A stretch of 64,000 bases of DNA from Martinezella calliandrae. Lineage in GTDB: Bacteria > Pseudomonadota > Alphaproteobacteria > Rhizobiales > Rhizobiaceae. The notes beneath the pieces are model-generated. The model made no database searches and was not told the DNA's origin. It saw only the letters and a list, made by a program, of their open reading frames with translations. Each line of letters starts with the position of its first letter. The first letter of the stretch is position 1. This document shows, piece by piece, positions 63,710 through 64,000 of the stretch. A program made the position numbers and the translations under genes. Location: positions 1 to 64,000 of the forward strand of contig NZ_JARFYN010000012.1 in NCBI RefSeq assembly GCF_030272695.1, read 5' to 3'.

Positions 63710-64000
63710 TCAGGCTTTGGTCGGGCTGTTTGCGGATACCGTGATGTCCAAGGTGACGTGGCCTTCGGGCGGACCGAAACTGATGAAGGCCTGCTGCACG
63801 GTGGCGAAGATAGCGCCAGCGTCGCCCCGCAACTTGGTGGAGAAGTTCTTGGCCTTATCGAAGGTGCCCGACCGTTTCAGGAAGTCGATGCAGCCATAGA
63901 TCTCGTCCATATGGTCGCCGGTGCCCATGACATAGAGCGAGAATTGGGCAGCCGACGGCTGATTGGTAACCGGCGTCTCGGCAACGGCGGCGAGCGCGGC
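63710..64000 (-). CDS. YkoF-family thiamine/HMP-binding protein, partial
   Basis: The 3' 97 codons of a gene that continues beyond the window end. The visible part reads QFSLYVMGTGDHMDEIYGCI and then NFSTKLRGDAGAIFATVQ, which is the YkoF repeat; it ends TLDITVSANSPTKA. YkoF of Bacillus subtilis binds thiamine and supports HMP metabolism. Position at the head of the transporter operon supports the thiamine assignment. A riboswitch, if any, would lie outside the window. Confidence 0.8.
   Translation of the reverse strand, partial: AALAAVAETPVTNQPSAAQFSLYVMGTGDHMDEIYGCIDFLKRSGTFDKAKNFSTKLRGDAGAIFATVQQAFISFGPPEGHVTLDITVSANSPTKA

Overview
The window looks like chromosomal DNA of an alphaproteobacterium of the order Rhizobiales, most likely Rhizobium or a close relative. 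This rests on the gene order sdhCDAB - Omp19-type lipoprotein - zapE - mdh - sucCDAB - lpdA, the hemCD - mitofilin-like - hemY order, an atpHAGDC operon, high-GC codon use and a dispersed repeat typical of rhizobia. It is mostly core metabolism. I see no prophage, insertion sequence, CRISPR array, rRNA or tRNA.

Layout. 1-15 kb: argG; a MarR regulator divergent from a LysE exporter; an M3 peptidase; a MarR/DoxX/glutathione-transferase cassette with two near-identical operator palindromes; typA; a GNAT acetyltransferase; ppa; yggU/yggT; an MFS exporter; a HlyD-FUSC efflux pair; and a frameshifted glutamine amidotransferase. 15-20 kb (minus strand): hemC-hemD-mitofilin-like-hemY-TerB. 20-25 kb: tsaD-gpsA, a toxin-antitoxin remnant, then YciI, EVE and methyltransferase genes. 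25-43 kb: the citric-acid-cycle supercluster. It covers succinate dehydrogenase, malate dehydrogenase, succinyl-CoA synthetase and the three 2-oxoglutarate dehydrogenase subunits. Five accessory genes are threaded between sucA, sucB and lpdA.

43-54.7 kb: a TraB/GumN protein, xerC, a possible 26-codon gene with a strong ribosome binding site and a folded 3' end, a PlsC-like acyltransferase, priA, and F1 ATP synthase atpHAGDC with a terminator. 55-60 kb: a LysR regulator divergent from an iron alcohol dehydrogenase / aldehyde dehydrogenase / enolase-superfamily catabolic operon of unknown substrate. 60-64 kb (minus strand): a membrane O-acyltransferase, then a ykoF-permease-ATPase-NMT1 binding protein operon, probably for uptake of a thiamine precursor, cut by the window end.

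The TCA and ATP synthase genes together turn dicarboxylates into reducing power and ATP, the main energy route of rhizobia. I did not find a clearly new multi-gene system. The best candidates for a second look are the secreted DUF4241-like protein and four-cysteine partner inside the 2-oxoglutarate dehydrogenase operon, the two-operator MarR/DoxX switch, the small ORF with hairpin upstream of the acyltransferase, and two decayed loci (toxin-antitoxin and amidotransferase).
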